This document shows positions 7,537-15,594 of a stretch of DNA of 20,366 bases, one piece after another. A program made the position numbers and the translations under genes. This DNA comes from JAPUME01 sp964605715. GTDB lineage: Bacteria; Acidobacteriota; Terriglobia; UBA7540; JAPUME01. The stretch lies in assembly GCA_964605715.1 (NCBI GenBank), contig CAZSDV010000041.1, forward strand, positions 1 to 20,366, read 5' to 3'. The stretch's first letter is position 1. Each line of letters starts with the position of its first letter. Below the pieces are notes generated by a model that was not told where the DNA came from, ran no database searches, and saw only the letters and a list, made by a program, of their open reading frames with translations.

Positions 7537-8727
7537 TCAATTTTCCTTCATGAAACAGGAATTAGCTTCGAGCATAACTTTTTTGAGCGGCACTGATTTT
7601 TCTCCAGCCAGGCGCCGGCAATCTTCATATTCTGGAGTGAAATTGACCACCAAACCATCTCGGTGCGCCACCTTTACTCGAACTTCACCGTATGGAGTAT
7701 TCACAATTACCTCTTTTCGCTCCAGGACAGTTCGTCGCGCTTCATGTATTCGCAAGCCGATGGTCGTTGTTTGGTCAAAAAGAAGTTTTGCAAGTCTCTC
7801 GCTGTCCTCAGGACGAGAAAGTACCGTCAAGGCAATGCCCGGACGATTTTTCTTCATCTGGACTGAGGCACAGGAAACATCTAATGCACCGACCTCAAGG
7901 GCTTTCTCTACAAAAAAACCATACATTTGAGGGTTCATGTCGTCTATGTTTGCCTCGATGACAGAAACAATCTCGTTTCCTAAAGAGACGGCATCGCCTT
8001 GTTCCACTTCAATCGCATCACCAACCATAATCCGGACAACATTCGGTTGTTTTGAAATTTCTTTTTCACCTGCACCATATCCGATCCCCTTAACTTTCAT
8101 AGGAGGCATACAACCAAATTCCTTAACCCAGCTTTTAAGGATTGCTGCTCCAGTGGGCGTCGCTAATTCCATCTCGACTCCTGACGAATAGGTTGGAATA
8201 TCCTTCAGTAGCTCTACTGCGGCAGGGGAAGGTACCGGATAGAGGCCATGTTGAGTTTTTACGCGGCCCCCACCCACATTTACCGAAGATGCGTAGATTT
8301 CTTTTAATTTCAGCCATTCAAACCCAATGGAGCAACCTAAAATATCGAGAATAGAATCGACTGCACCTACCTCATGAAAGTGAACTTCATCTACGGGCTT
8401 GCTATGGACCCTCCCTTCTGCTTCAGCTAAAAGTAAAAAAACCCTGAGTGCTCTCCTTTTTACAACTTCCTCCAATTTACTGAATTCAATCAGTTTCTTG
8501 ATATCTCTCATGGACCGCTGGGGTTGGTTTTCCGGAACCTTAATTTCCACGCGGCCTGCTGACACTCCACAGCGCATGGTCCGTGTGCAGCAAAATTCAT
8601 AATTACCGATATCAACTTTCTTAAGCTCGGCAAGAAGTTTATCAGTTGAAACTCCGACATCAAATAGCGCGCCGAGCACCATGTCTCCACTAATCCCTGA
8701 AGAGCAATCTATGTATGCACGTTTCAT
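7537..8727 (-). CDS. larC: Nickel-pincer cofactor biosynthesis protein LarC
   Basis: LarC (DUF111) inserts nickel into pyridinium-3,5-bisthiocarboxylic acid mononucleotide, making the nickel-pincer cofactor of lactate racemase and related enzymes. The 396-residue product has the family opening YIDCSSGISGDM, the HFHEVGAVDSI motif, the PTGAAIL motif, and a C-terminal half with ANIDDMNPQ. It is one uninterrupted frame, unlike the Lactobacillus gene, which needs a programmed frameshift. larA, larB and larE are not in the window; many genomes have lone larC genes. It is the first gene of the leftward operon leading into metG, with only a weak AAG-type ribosome site. Confidence 0.95.
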   Translation of the reverse strand: MKRAYIDCSSGISGDMVLGALFDVGVSTDKLLAELKKVDIGNYEFCCTRTMRCGVSAGRVEIKVPENQPQRSMRDIKKLIEFSKLEEVVKRRALRVFLLLAEAEGRVHSKPVDEVHFHEVGAVDSILDILGCSIGFEWLKLKEIYASSVNVGGGRVKTQHGLYPVPSPAAVELLKDIPTYSSGVEMELATPTGAAILKSWVKEFGCMPPMKVKGIGYGAGEKEISKQPNVVRIMVGDAIEVEQGDAVSLGNEIVSVIEANIDDMNPQMYGFFVEKALEVGALDVSCASVQMKKNRPGIALTVLSRPEDSERLAKLLFDQTTTIGLRIHEARRTVLERKEVIVNTPYGEVRVKVAHRDGLVVNFTPEYEDCRRLAGEKSVPLKKVMLEANSCFMKEN

Positions 8728-8920
8728 GATTATCTTAAATTTTTATCCGAAATGTACCTGCCACCCTTTGGCTTGGATGTAATATCAAAAAATAATCTGG
8801 AAATGGTTCCTAAGATATTACCAATTGATTTTACAAACCGACCACGAATATTTCCTTTAAACTTGGACTGCTAGGATTGGCATTTTTTCGGTCTCACCTT
8901 GCTCCTGTCCGAAAGACTAG

Positions 8921-8952
8921 GTCAAGCTCCTTGCGCAAGGGCCTGCTTGGAC
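8921..8952. repeat. Strong inverted repeat in the larC/tRNA spacer
   Basis: GTCAAGC (8921-8927) pairs with GCTTGGAC (8945-8952) with one bulged G, enclosing the perfect palindrome CCTTGCGCAAGG (8929-8940). The fold is stable on either strand. No U-run follows on the plus strand, and on the minus strand a T-run precedes rather than follows it, so it does not look like a terminator. It may be part of an unrecognised RNA or a protein-binding site. Confidence 0.45.
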
Positions 8953-9086
8953 AAAAAGCGGAACATGGCGCACACCTCTTATTTGATGCTAAACCCCAAG
9001 AATAACATGCTTCCGCAACTGGAGCGCCAATGAGTTACTTAAACCCAATTTGACATCATTCTTAGTTTGATGATAGCAATAAGTTG

Positions 9087-9092
9087 TAGAAT
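9087..9092 (+). promoter_or_regulatory. Probable -10 box for tRNA-Lys
   Basis: TAGAAT matches TATAAT at five of six positions and lies about 60 bases before the mature tRNA, which leaves a leader containing the stem at 9101-9143. Possible -35 sequences nearby (TTTGAT at 9066-9071) are at short spacing, so the call is tentative. Confidence 0.3.
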
Positions 9093-9100
9093 AAAAGGGT

Positions 9101-9143
9101 ACTCAGAGCTTGTTCTAATTTCTTTAAATTGCCCACTCTGAGT
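9101..9143 (+). other. Stem-loop in the tRNA-Lys precursor leader
   Basis: ACTCAGAG (9101-9108) is the exact reverse complement of CTCTGAGT (9136-9143). The enclosed loop contains a second small inverted repeat, AATTT-CTTT-AAATT. A run of five Ts (9150-9154) lies between the stem and the first tRNA base. The position fits a precursor-processing structure or a weak attenuator ahead of the tRNA. Confidence 0.4.
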
Positions 9144-9154
9144 GTTGCCTTTTT

Positions 9155-9230
9155 GGGCCGGTAGCTCAGTCGGCAGAGCATCTGCCTTTTAAGCAGAGGG
9201 TCCCGGGTTCGAGTCCCGGCCGGCTCACCA
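9155..9230 (+). tRNA. tRNA-Lys, anticodon UUU, CCA encoded
   Basis: A full cloverleaf can be drawn: acceptor GGGCCGG (9155-9161) with CCGGCTC (9220-9226, one G-U pair), D-arm GCTC/GAGC, anticodon stem TCTGC/GCAGA with loop CTTTTAA (anticodon TTT), a 5-base variable loop, T-arm CCGGG-TTCGAGT-CCCGG, discriminator A9227 and an encoded CCA at 9228-9230. All stems pair and the T-loop fits TTCRANY. The isolated tRNA sits at the strand switch. Confidence 0.97.
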
Positions 9231-9378
9231 TAACCCTACATTAAAGGATATTAACTTGCCTTTCCCCAGCCAATTATAAATTAAATCAATTTTTGAATGT
9301 GGTTTCCTTAAAAAATTCAGATTACGAGGAGGCCACGTTTAAGATTTTACTTTATTTGAGATTTGAGAGTTTTACGAT

Positions 9379-10233
9379 ATGTGGAAAAATTTGCATAATT
9401 TAATGGAGTTTAAATTTAGTATATGCATGGGAATTAATCTTCTTGTTGTTGGATTAATTCTAATGTTATTTCCAGTGTGGATTGTCGCCACAGTGGATTC
9501 ATGGATTGGGGATCAGGAAAAAGAAATTGTGAATCCATACGCAAACGACTCGGAAGAGATCGCTCAAGGTGCAACTTACTTCCGACTCGATTGCGCCTTT
9601 TGCCATGGAATTGGCGCTCAAGGTGGGGGTCGTGGCCCAAACTTAACCTTGGGTCGCTGGGAACACGGGGGGACTGATGCAGCCCTGTTTCGCACCATCG
9701 AACGAGGTGTACCCGGGACAGAGATGCCACCCTCCGTCCACACGAATAAGAGGATTTGGAGGTTAATCAGTTTTCTCCGCAGCGTTGGGGCGGCCTCCCA
9801 GGCTCCCGTTACAGGAGACAGAGAATCAGGAAAAAATATTTTCCTTACTAAAGGAAACTGTTCACGATGCCACATGATCAATGGCAAGGGAGGGCGACTT
9901 GGGCCCGACCTTTCTAGTATCGGCACATCTCGCTCTGCCGCCTCGCTGGCTGACTCAATCCGTGATCCCGTAAAAGAAATCCCCAAGGGATACAAAACTA
10001 TCACCGTTGTTACCGTGGACGGAAAACGGATTACCGGGGTCCGAAAAAATGAGGATACTTTCAGTATCCAACTTATGTCCCCAAACGAAAAACTCTACTT
10101 GTTCTTTAAGCGTGACCTTAAAGAGATAATTTACCAAAGTAATTCTCTTATGCCGTCTTATGGTCCAGAAATGTTGCTCCAAGAGGAGCTTGAAGATTTG
10201 CTCTCATATCTTGATGCCCTACGAGGGAAATAG
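9379..10233 (+). CDS. Membrane-anchored diheme cytochrome c
   Basis: A 284-residue protein. An uncleaved-looking N-terminal membrane helix (about 14-38) anchors two c-type heme domains in the periplasm. Heme 1 binds at C72-AF-C75-H76, with the likely Met ligand in GTEMPPS. Heme 2 binds at C161-SR-C164-H165, with the likely Met ligand in SLMPSYG near the C-terminus. The second domain has the style of heme-binding domains beside quinoproteins in Acidobacteria and Planctomycetes (FKRDLKEI, then DLLSYL). Inferred role: electron acceptor for the PQQ dehydrogenases just downstream, passing electrons to the respiratory chain. The start is fixed by an in-frame TGA at 9364; GAGAG lies upstream. First gene of the rightward block, 148 bases after tRNA-Lys. 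Confidence 0.9.
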   Translation: MWKNLHNLMEFKFSICMGINLLVVGLILMLFPVWIVATVDSWIGDQEKEIVNPYANDSEEIAQGATYFRLDCAFCHGIGAQGGGRGPNLTLGRWEHGGTDAALFRTIERGVPGTEMPPSVHTNKRIWRLISFLRSVGAASQAPVTGDRESGKNIFLTKGNCSRCHMINGKGGRLGPDLSSIGTSRSAASLADSIRDPVKEIPKGYKTITVVTVDGKRITGVRKNEDTFSIQLMSPNEKLYLFFKRDLKEIIYQSNSLMPSYGPEMLLQEELEDLLSYLDALRGK

Positions 10234-10290
10234 AATGAGCCTGGTCAACACCAAGTAAAAAGGAAATGATTAAACGCTAAGGATAATGTA

Positions 10291-11886
10291 ATGAGATACC
10301 ATAAAATTCTTTTAACTCTTGCTTTTGTAGTCCTTTGTGGATTCAACGGAAAAGCCCAAGTCACTGCTCAACGACTACTTGAAGCGGAAAGAGAACCACA
10401 AAACTGGTTAACTTATTCAGGAGATTACGCCGGGAGACGGCACAGCACACTGGGGCAAATCAACACCTCCAACGTAAAACACCTGAGGCCTCAATGGGTT
10501 TTTCAAAGTGAAGTAAAAGGAAAATTTGAAACTACTCCCTTGGTCGTTGACGGTGTTATGTATGTAACCGGGCAAGACAACCTTGCATACGCCCTAGACT
10601 CCAAGACTGGGCGAATTATTTGGCGATATCGCCATCCCTTGCCAGAAAAAATTGTAGGCTGCTGCGGAAGAGTAAACCGAGGTTTCGCAGCGTTAGGCAA
10701 TAAGGTTTTTTTTGCCACGTTGGATGCACATGTGGTAGCCCTGGATGCAAAGACAGGTAGCGTCATCTGGGACGTAAAGGCAGCAGATAATAGCAAAGGC
10801 TATTCATTCACCCTCGCTCCCCTAGCAATAAAAGATAAGATTATCGTGGGGGTAGCTGGGGGAGAATATGGAGTTCGTGGCTTCATTGACGCTTATGATG
10901 CAGAGACAGGTAATCGAATTTGGCGCTTTCACACCATTCCAGGTCCAAACGAACCTGGGAATGAAACCTGGGAAGGTGATTCCTGGAAACACGGTGGTGC
11001 ACCAGCTTGGCTAACTGGCACTTACGATCCTGATCTGAATCTAACTTACTGGGGGATTGGTAACCCAGGTCCAGATGCTTATGGGGATGACCGTGAAGGC
11101 TTAAATCTCTATTCAAATTGTGTGGTAGCCCTGGATGTCGATACAGGAAAGCTAAAATGGTTCTTCCAGTATACTCCCCATGACGTCCATGATTGGGATG
11201 CTGTGCAAATCCCTGTTTTGTTAGATCTTGAATTCAAAGGGAAACCCCGTAAGCTTTTGGTACAAGCAAATCGCAATTCTTTCTACTACGTACTCGACCG
11301 AACGAATGGAGAATTTCTTCATGCGTCCCCTTTCGCACGCCAAACGTGGGCAAAGGAAATCAGTCCTGATGGGTCACCAGTGGTTTTACCTGGAACAGAC
11401 CCTACCCCAGATGGAAACTACGCCTGTCCTGGGGTGGAAGGAGGAACAAACTGGATGTCCCCTTCCTACAGCCCACAAACGGGCCTTTTATACGTCGCTG
11501 CCCGTGAGAAATGCAGCATCTACTTCAATTCACCCCAAAAATATGAGGAGGGATCGGTTTTTTGGGGTAGTAGTTTTCAGCCCGTCGCCAACGAAAAGGA
11601 ATGGGGGGCCTTGCGGGCACTGGACCCAACCACGGGTAAGTTAAAGTGGGAATTTAAGTATTACTCTGCTCCATGGGCAGGAGCTCTCTCAACTGCAGGC
11701 GGACTGGTTTTTTCGGGCGACATGGAGGGTTACCTGCTTGCAGTTGATGCGGAAACGGGGAAAAATCTTTGGCACTTTCAGACCGGATCTCCCATCTTTG
11801 CATCACCCATGACGTATTCTGTTAATGGGAGCCAATATGTCGTAATTCCTTCCGGTAATGCACTGTTTTCCTTCGCGCTCCCTTAA
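10291..11886 (+). CDS. PQQ-dependent alcohol dehydrogenase, soluble periplasmic, Asp-x-Asp (lanthanide-type) active site
   Basis: A 531-residue eight-bladed quinoprotein propeller of the methanol/ethanol dehydrogenase family, oxidising alcohols in the periplasm. A Sec signal peptide covers about residues 1-23. Key sites: the vicinal disulfide C124-C125 that caps PQQ, the metal ligand E192 (in GGEYGVRG), N258 (in GIGNPGPD), and the catalytic Asp D301 in PHDVHDWDAV. Aligned without gaps on MxaF/XoxF (PHDEWDF-), D303 falls at the position whose Asp marks lanthanide-dependent XoxF-type enzymes. Tryptophan-docking repeats of the type ALDxxTGxxxW recur along the protein. It has no fused cytochrome, so electrons probably pass to the diheme cytochrome encoded upstream. 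AAGGA lies 7 bases before the ATG. The substrate is unknown. Confidence 0.93.
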   Translation: MRYHKILLTLAFVVLCGFNGKAQVTAQRLLEAEREPQNWLTYSGDYAGRRHSTLGQINTSNVKHLRPQWVFQSEVKGKFETTPLVVDGVMYVTGQDNLAYALDSKTGRIIWRYRHPLPEKIVGCCGRVNRGFAALGNKVFFATLDAHVVALDAKTGSVIWDVKAADNSKGYSFTLAPLAIKDKIIVGVAGGEYGVRGFIDAYDAETGNRIWRFHTIPGPNEPGNETWEGDSWKHGGAPAWLTGTYDPDLNLTYWGIGNPGPDAYGDDREGLNLYSNCVVALDVDTGKLKWFFQYTPHDVHDWDAVQIPVLLDLEFKGKPRKLLVQANRNSFYYVLDRTNGEFLHASPFARQTWAKEISPDGSPVVLPGTDPTPDGNYACPGVEGGTNWMSPSYSPQTGLLYVAAREKCSIYFNSPQKYEEGSVFWGSSFQPVANEKEWGALRALDPTTGKLKWEFKYYSAPWAGALSTAGGLVFSGDMEGYLLAVDAETGKNLWHFQTGSPIFASPMTYSVNGSQYVVIPSGNALFSFALP

Positions 11887-11952
11887 AGGTAACGCCTTGC
11901 CCATCTACCCAACTGAACATCTAGTCATGAAAGTGCTACCTTGAGGTAGCGG

Positions 11953-14163
11953 ATGACTAAAGGTACGATACCCCCTTCGAGGATTAAATTGATTGCCAGA
12001 CTCCGTACTGTCGCTAATTTTCAAAAAACTACCTTAGGTCTCCTGATCTTAGCAGTAATCCCTCTCTTTAATTCTTCCTGCTCCCCAAAAGAAGGGCGAA
12101 GCATTCCTTCTCTAAGCCACAACGATTGGAAAGTTCGAGGTGGGGGACCCGATGCAATCCGTTACTCTACCCTGGACCAAATTAATAAAGATAATGTATC
12201 CCGTCTTGAAGTAGCATGGACTTACCATTCAGGTGATGAGTACCCCGACTCAGAAATGCAGTGCAATCCCATCATTATTGGCGACACTCTTTATGCCACC
12301 ACGCCAAAACTCCGGGTCATTGCCCTTGATGCTGTAACCGGTAAGCTCCGGTGGAGCTTCAGTCCTTTTGCAGGAGAAAAAGTTTTAAAAGGTTTTGAAG
12401 GCAAGCGAAGAAACCGAGGAGTCACCTACTGGGAAGATGGCAAGGAAAAAAGGATCTTTGTATCCGCAAAACATTATCTTTATGGGCTGGATGCCAAAAC
12501 TGGTAATATCCTTCAAGACTTTGGAAACTCCGGCCGTGTTGATTTGCGGAAAGGATTTGGACGTGATCCCCAAAAAGTCTCTATTTCTGCTTCCAGCCCG
12601 GGAACAATATACAAAGACATGATCATCATGGGGAGTGTTTTAAGTGAAGACCTCCCAGCACCCCCCGGTGACATCCGAGCATACGATGTTCGTTCTGGAG
12701 ATCTCCGCTGGACCTTCCGCACCATACCAAATCACGGTGAATTTGGTCACGAAACTTGGCCCGCTAACTCCAGGGAATATCTAGGTGGAGCAAATAGTTG
12801 GGCGGGGTTAACAGTAGACCATGCAAGAGGGCTGGTGTTCTGTCCAACTGGTTCAAGTGCCTTTGATTTTTATGGGGCAAACCGATTAGGAGATAACTTA
12901 TTTGCGAATTCACTAATAGCCCTTAATGCTAATACCGGAGAGCGAGTTTGGCATTTTCAGGCAGTGAAACATGATGTGTGGGATCGCGATTTCCCTTCCC
13001 TTCCAAGTCTGGTTACGGTGAAAAGACGTGGGCGATTAATTGATGCAATCGCACAAATTACAAAATCTGGCCATGTATGGGTATTTAATCGTGAAACTGG
13101 AGAACCACTTTTTCCCATCAAAGACCTGCCTGTCCCTCCTACTGACGTTGAAGGAGAGATATTGGCAGAAACCCAACCACTTCCCGTAAAACCCTTACCC
13201 TTTGCACGCCAAATATTTACCGAAGACATGATAACGAAAAGAACGCCAGCGGCACATAAAGCGGTATTGGAGCAATTCCATAAGGTAAATAGTGGGGGTC
13301 AATTCATTCCTCCCAGTCTACGGGGTACAATAATTTTCCCTGGATATGATGGAGGGGGGGAATGGGGTGGGGGAGCTTTCGATCCCGAGACAGGCATATT
13401 TTATGTCAACTCCAATGAAATGCCTTGGATTTTGAGATTGGTTGAGCGATCGGCAGCTGGAACTCAACCAAGCGCTCAGAATCTATACCTCAGAAACTGT
13501 GCCAGCTGTCACAAAAAAGATCGAACTGGAAGCCCTCCTGAATTTCCGTCGCTTACTGGGCTTGGAGACAGGCTTGCAATAAGTGAATTTATCTCGATCA
13601 CCGCTGCTGGAAGAGGTCGAATGCCAGGATTTTCTCACCTTCCAACAAAGAACCTTGATGCCATCGCCCGTTACGTTATGCTCGGTGAGGATGCCAAGAT
13701 AGAACTGCAAACAGATCCGCCTTATAAAAAACTTAAATACGCGACGGATGGATACAATAAATTTCTTGACCCAGGAGGCTATCCTGCGGTTGAGCCTCCA
13801 TGGGGAACTTTAAATGCGATCAGCCTAGATACGGGAGAATTTCTGTGGAAGATACCTTTTGGCGAGTTTCCGGAACTAACCATGAAAGGGATCCATGGTA
13901 CCGGAAGTGAGAATTACGGTGGCCCAATCGTGACGGCCGGCGGTATTCTCTTTATCGGGGCAACAAATTACGACAAAAAATTTCGTGCCTATAATAAATT
14001 AACAGGCGAGCTCTTGTGGGAGACCGTTCTCCCTGCGGCTGGAAATGCCACCCCAGCAACTTACGAAGTAGGGGGTCGGCAATTCGTAGTCATAGGTGCC
14101 GGAGGGGGCAAGTGGGGCTCCCCTTCTGGTGGGACATATATAGCCTTTTCACTTCCTAAATAA
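11953..14163 (+). CDS. PQQ-dependent dehydrogenase with an inserted cytochrome c domain
   Basis: A 736-residue quinohemoprotein. An N-terminal export segment (about 27-42, before C43) may be a lipoprotein signal, though the box LFNSSC is imperfect. The propeller starts at NDWKVRGGGPDAIRYS and resembles the glucose/quinate-type branch of the family: D344-R-D346 in HDVWDRDFPS matches the catalytic HHDLWDMD of membrane glucose dehydrogenase, so Asp+2 is not a lanthanide mark here. A short cytochrome c domain with heme motif C516-AS-C519-H520 and a Met ligand in RMPGFSHL is inserted at about 505-580. The propeller then resumes with WGTLNAISLDTGEFLW, ending GGTYIAFSLP. GAGG lies 7 bases before the ATG. 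Substrate unknown; likely alcohol or sugar. Confidence 0.92.
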   Translation: MTKGTIPPSRIKLIARLRTVANFQKTTLGLLILAVIPLFNSSCSPKEGRSIPSLSHNDWKVRGGGPDAIRYSTLDQINKDNVSRLEVAWTYHSGDEYPDSEMQCNPIIIGDTLYATTPKLRVIALDAVTGKLRWSFSPFAGEKVLKGFEGKRRNRGVTYWEDGKEKRIFVSAKHYLYGLDAKTGNILQDFGNSGRVDLRKGFGRDPQKVSISASSPGTIYKDMIIMGSVLSEDLPAPPGDIRAYDVRSGDLRWTFRTIPNHGEFGHETWPANSREYLGGANSWAGLTVDHARGLVFCPTGSSAFDFYGANRLGDNLFANSLIALNANTGERVWHFQAVKHDVWDRDFPSLPSLVTVKRRGRLIDAIAQITKSGHVWVFNRETGEPLFPIKDLPVPPTDVEGEILAETQPLPVKPLPFARQIFTEDMITKRTPAAHKAVLEQFHKVNSGGQFIPPSLRGTIIFPGYDGGGEWGGGAFDPETGIFYVNSNEMPWILRLVERSAAGTQPSAQNLYLRNCASCHKKDRTGSPPEFPSLTGLGDRLAISEFISITAAGRGRMPGFSHLPTKNLDAIARYVMLGEDAKIELQTDPPYKKLKYATDGYNKFLDPGGYPAVEPPWGTLNAISLDTGEFLWKIPFGEFPELTMKGIHGTGSENYGGPIVTAGGILFIGATNYDKKFRAYNKLTGELLWETVLPAAGNATPATYEVGGRQFVVIGAGGGKWGSPSGGTYIAFSLPK

Positions 14164-14197
14164 TAGAATTTTCTCCAAGAACGTAAGAGATTCCTCA

Positions 14198-15532
14198 ATG
14201 CTTCATTTAATTTGGAAAAACTTAGTCCGTAACCGAAGAAGAAACCTCCTAACCGTCCTCAGTATTGCATTCTCCATGTTAATACTAATAACCTTGCAGA
14301 CGGTACTAACAGAAATTAAACAGATATCCCAAACTGACCCCAGAAATCTTCGCCTGTACATCCGACAAGCTAACTCTTGGTTTGAACTTTTGCCATCATC
14401 ATATGAACAGCGTATTTCCAAGGCTCCTGGAGTAACAAAGATCTGTGCTTGGACTCAATATTCAGGTGTTTATAGAGATGAATCAGAAATTCTCCCTACA
14501 GTAGGAATTGACCCTGAGCCTTTTCTGGACATGTACACTGAAATTCACATTCCTCCTGACCAAGCAATGGCGTTTCTTAATAGTCCCAATGGAGCCATTG
14601 CCAATCAAAATCTGGCCACCCGCCATGGGTGGACCCTCGGCGAAACAATTATACTGAAAGGAAATAGCCCTCCTGTTGATCTGGAGTTAATCATCGCAGG
14701 TATTTTTACAAGCGATGTTGTCGACAATACCCTTTACTTTGATCGTAAATATCTTGATCAAGCAATGGGAGACTGGGGGAAAGTGGGCGGATACTGGGTG
14801 GAGGCAAGAAGTTCCGAAGTTATCCCTGAGATTATCAAGCATGTGGACAGCATATTTCACAACAGTTCGTTTCCTACCAAGACAGTGGCTGAACGAGCTG
14901 TCACCCTGGAATTTCTGTCCTGGTTGGGAAATATTAACCTGCTGATTGGGGTGGTTTCTTCCATTGTTCTTTTCACAATCCTAATGGTCGTAGGAAACAC
15001 AATGGCCATGTCCGTACGTGAAAAAAGGCGAGAGATGGGAATCTTGAGATCCCTTGGATTCAGGTCTCGCCAGATTCTTGTCTTGATTGTTGGGGAAGGT
15101 CTTGCTCTTGCCTTAACTGGATGGCTGTTCGGTTGCCTAGGTGGCAAGTTAATCTACGCGTTAATTCCCCGCACATTAATGAATCAATTTGAAATAGCAA
15201 TCATATGGGGTTTATGTGGAGTTGCTGTTACCGTTTCAAGTTATCTCCTTATCGGGAAAAATGAGTTCTCTCCTAGTCTAACTGCTTGGCACCGCACGGT
15301 ACCAGTCTCTTTACTCATTGGCATGGCAGGGTTTATAATTGGTTCAATGTTTTACCTTTTTGCCAGCAACATGATAAATGCTAGTCCTCTTCTTTACGGT
15401 TTCAAAGTGACAGTCGAAACAGTGAGCATTGGATTAATTGCGGCTGTGGTGTTGGGCTTGGTCAGTTCAACCGTTCCTGCATTGCGAGCAATGCGATTGA
15501 GCGTTGCTGAGGCTCTCCGGACTCTTGGTTAG
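14198..15532 (+). CDS. FtsX/MacB-type ABC permease 1, enlarged C-terminal membrane region
   Basis: A 444-residue inner-membrane permease. The N-terminal cytoplasmic and TM1 motif LIWKNLVRNRRRNLLTVLSIA is followed by a large periplasmic MacB_PCD-type domain (about 40-240). Then come TM2 with GNTMAMSVREKRREMGILRSLGF (the coupling segment to the ATPase), TM3, and a final TM ending PALRAMRLSVAEALRTLG. It is 61 residues longer than its downstream paralogue because of an extra stretch (about 330-392) holding two added hydrophobic segments between TM3 and the last TM. Such permeases do not move substrate across the inner membrane but transmit ATP-driven motion to the periplasm. AAGAG lies just before the ATG. 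The partner ATPase and adaptor are downstream. Confidence 0.9.
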   Translation: MLHLIWKNLVRNRRRNLLTVLSIAFSMLILITLQTVLTEIKQISQTDPRNLRLYIRQANSWFELLPSSYEQRISKAPGVTKICAWTQYSGVYRDESEILPTVGIDPEPFLDMYTEIHIPPDQAMAFLNSPNGAIANQNLATRHGWTLGETIILKGNSPPVDLELIIAGIFTSDVVDNTLYFDRKYLDQAMGDWGKVGGYWVEARSSEVIPEIIKHVDSIFHNSSFPTKTVAERAVTLEFLSWLGNINLLIGVVSSIVLFTILMVVGNTMAMSVREKRREMGILRSLGFRSRQILVLIVGEGLALALTGWLFGCLGGKLIYALIPRTLMNQFEIAIIWGLCGVAVTVSSYLLIGKNEFSPSLTAWHRTVPVSLLIGMAGFIIGSMFYLFASNMINASPLLYGFKVTVETVSIGLIAAVVLGLVSSTVPALRAMRLSVAEALRTLG

Positions 15533-15594
15533 GCCAACTGAAGACTAAAATATTTGAACTAAATCCTTATCCCGGCCTGCATTAATAAAGCAAA

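Larger units (their letters stand above)
8728..9154. other. 427-base spacer at the strand switch between larC and tRNA-Lys
   Basis: No open reading frame with coding character is seen on either strand. The segment holds promoter sequence for larC (leftward) and for the tRNA (rightward), a strong GC-rich hairpin at 8921-8952, and a second stem at 9101-9143. A TTGACA at 9050-9055 has no good -10 partner at normal spacing. The larC-proximal part (8730-8880) is AT-rich and unstructured by eye. Confidence 0.6.

Noticed and set aside
7526..8602. Several plus-strand frames across larC
   Set aside because: They lie antisense to larC, which carries all its family motifs on the minus strand.
8728..8960. 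Nickel/cobalt riboswitch or signal recognition particle RNA in the larC leader
   Set aside because: Strong stems exist, but the conserved sequence blocks of these RNA families are not present by eye.
9434..10182. Minus-strand frames across the cytochrome c gene
   Set aside because: Shadows of a plus-strand gene with two CxxCH motifs and a coherent product.
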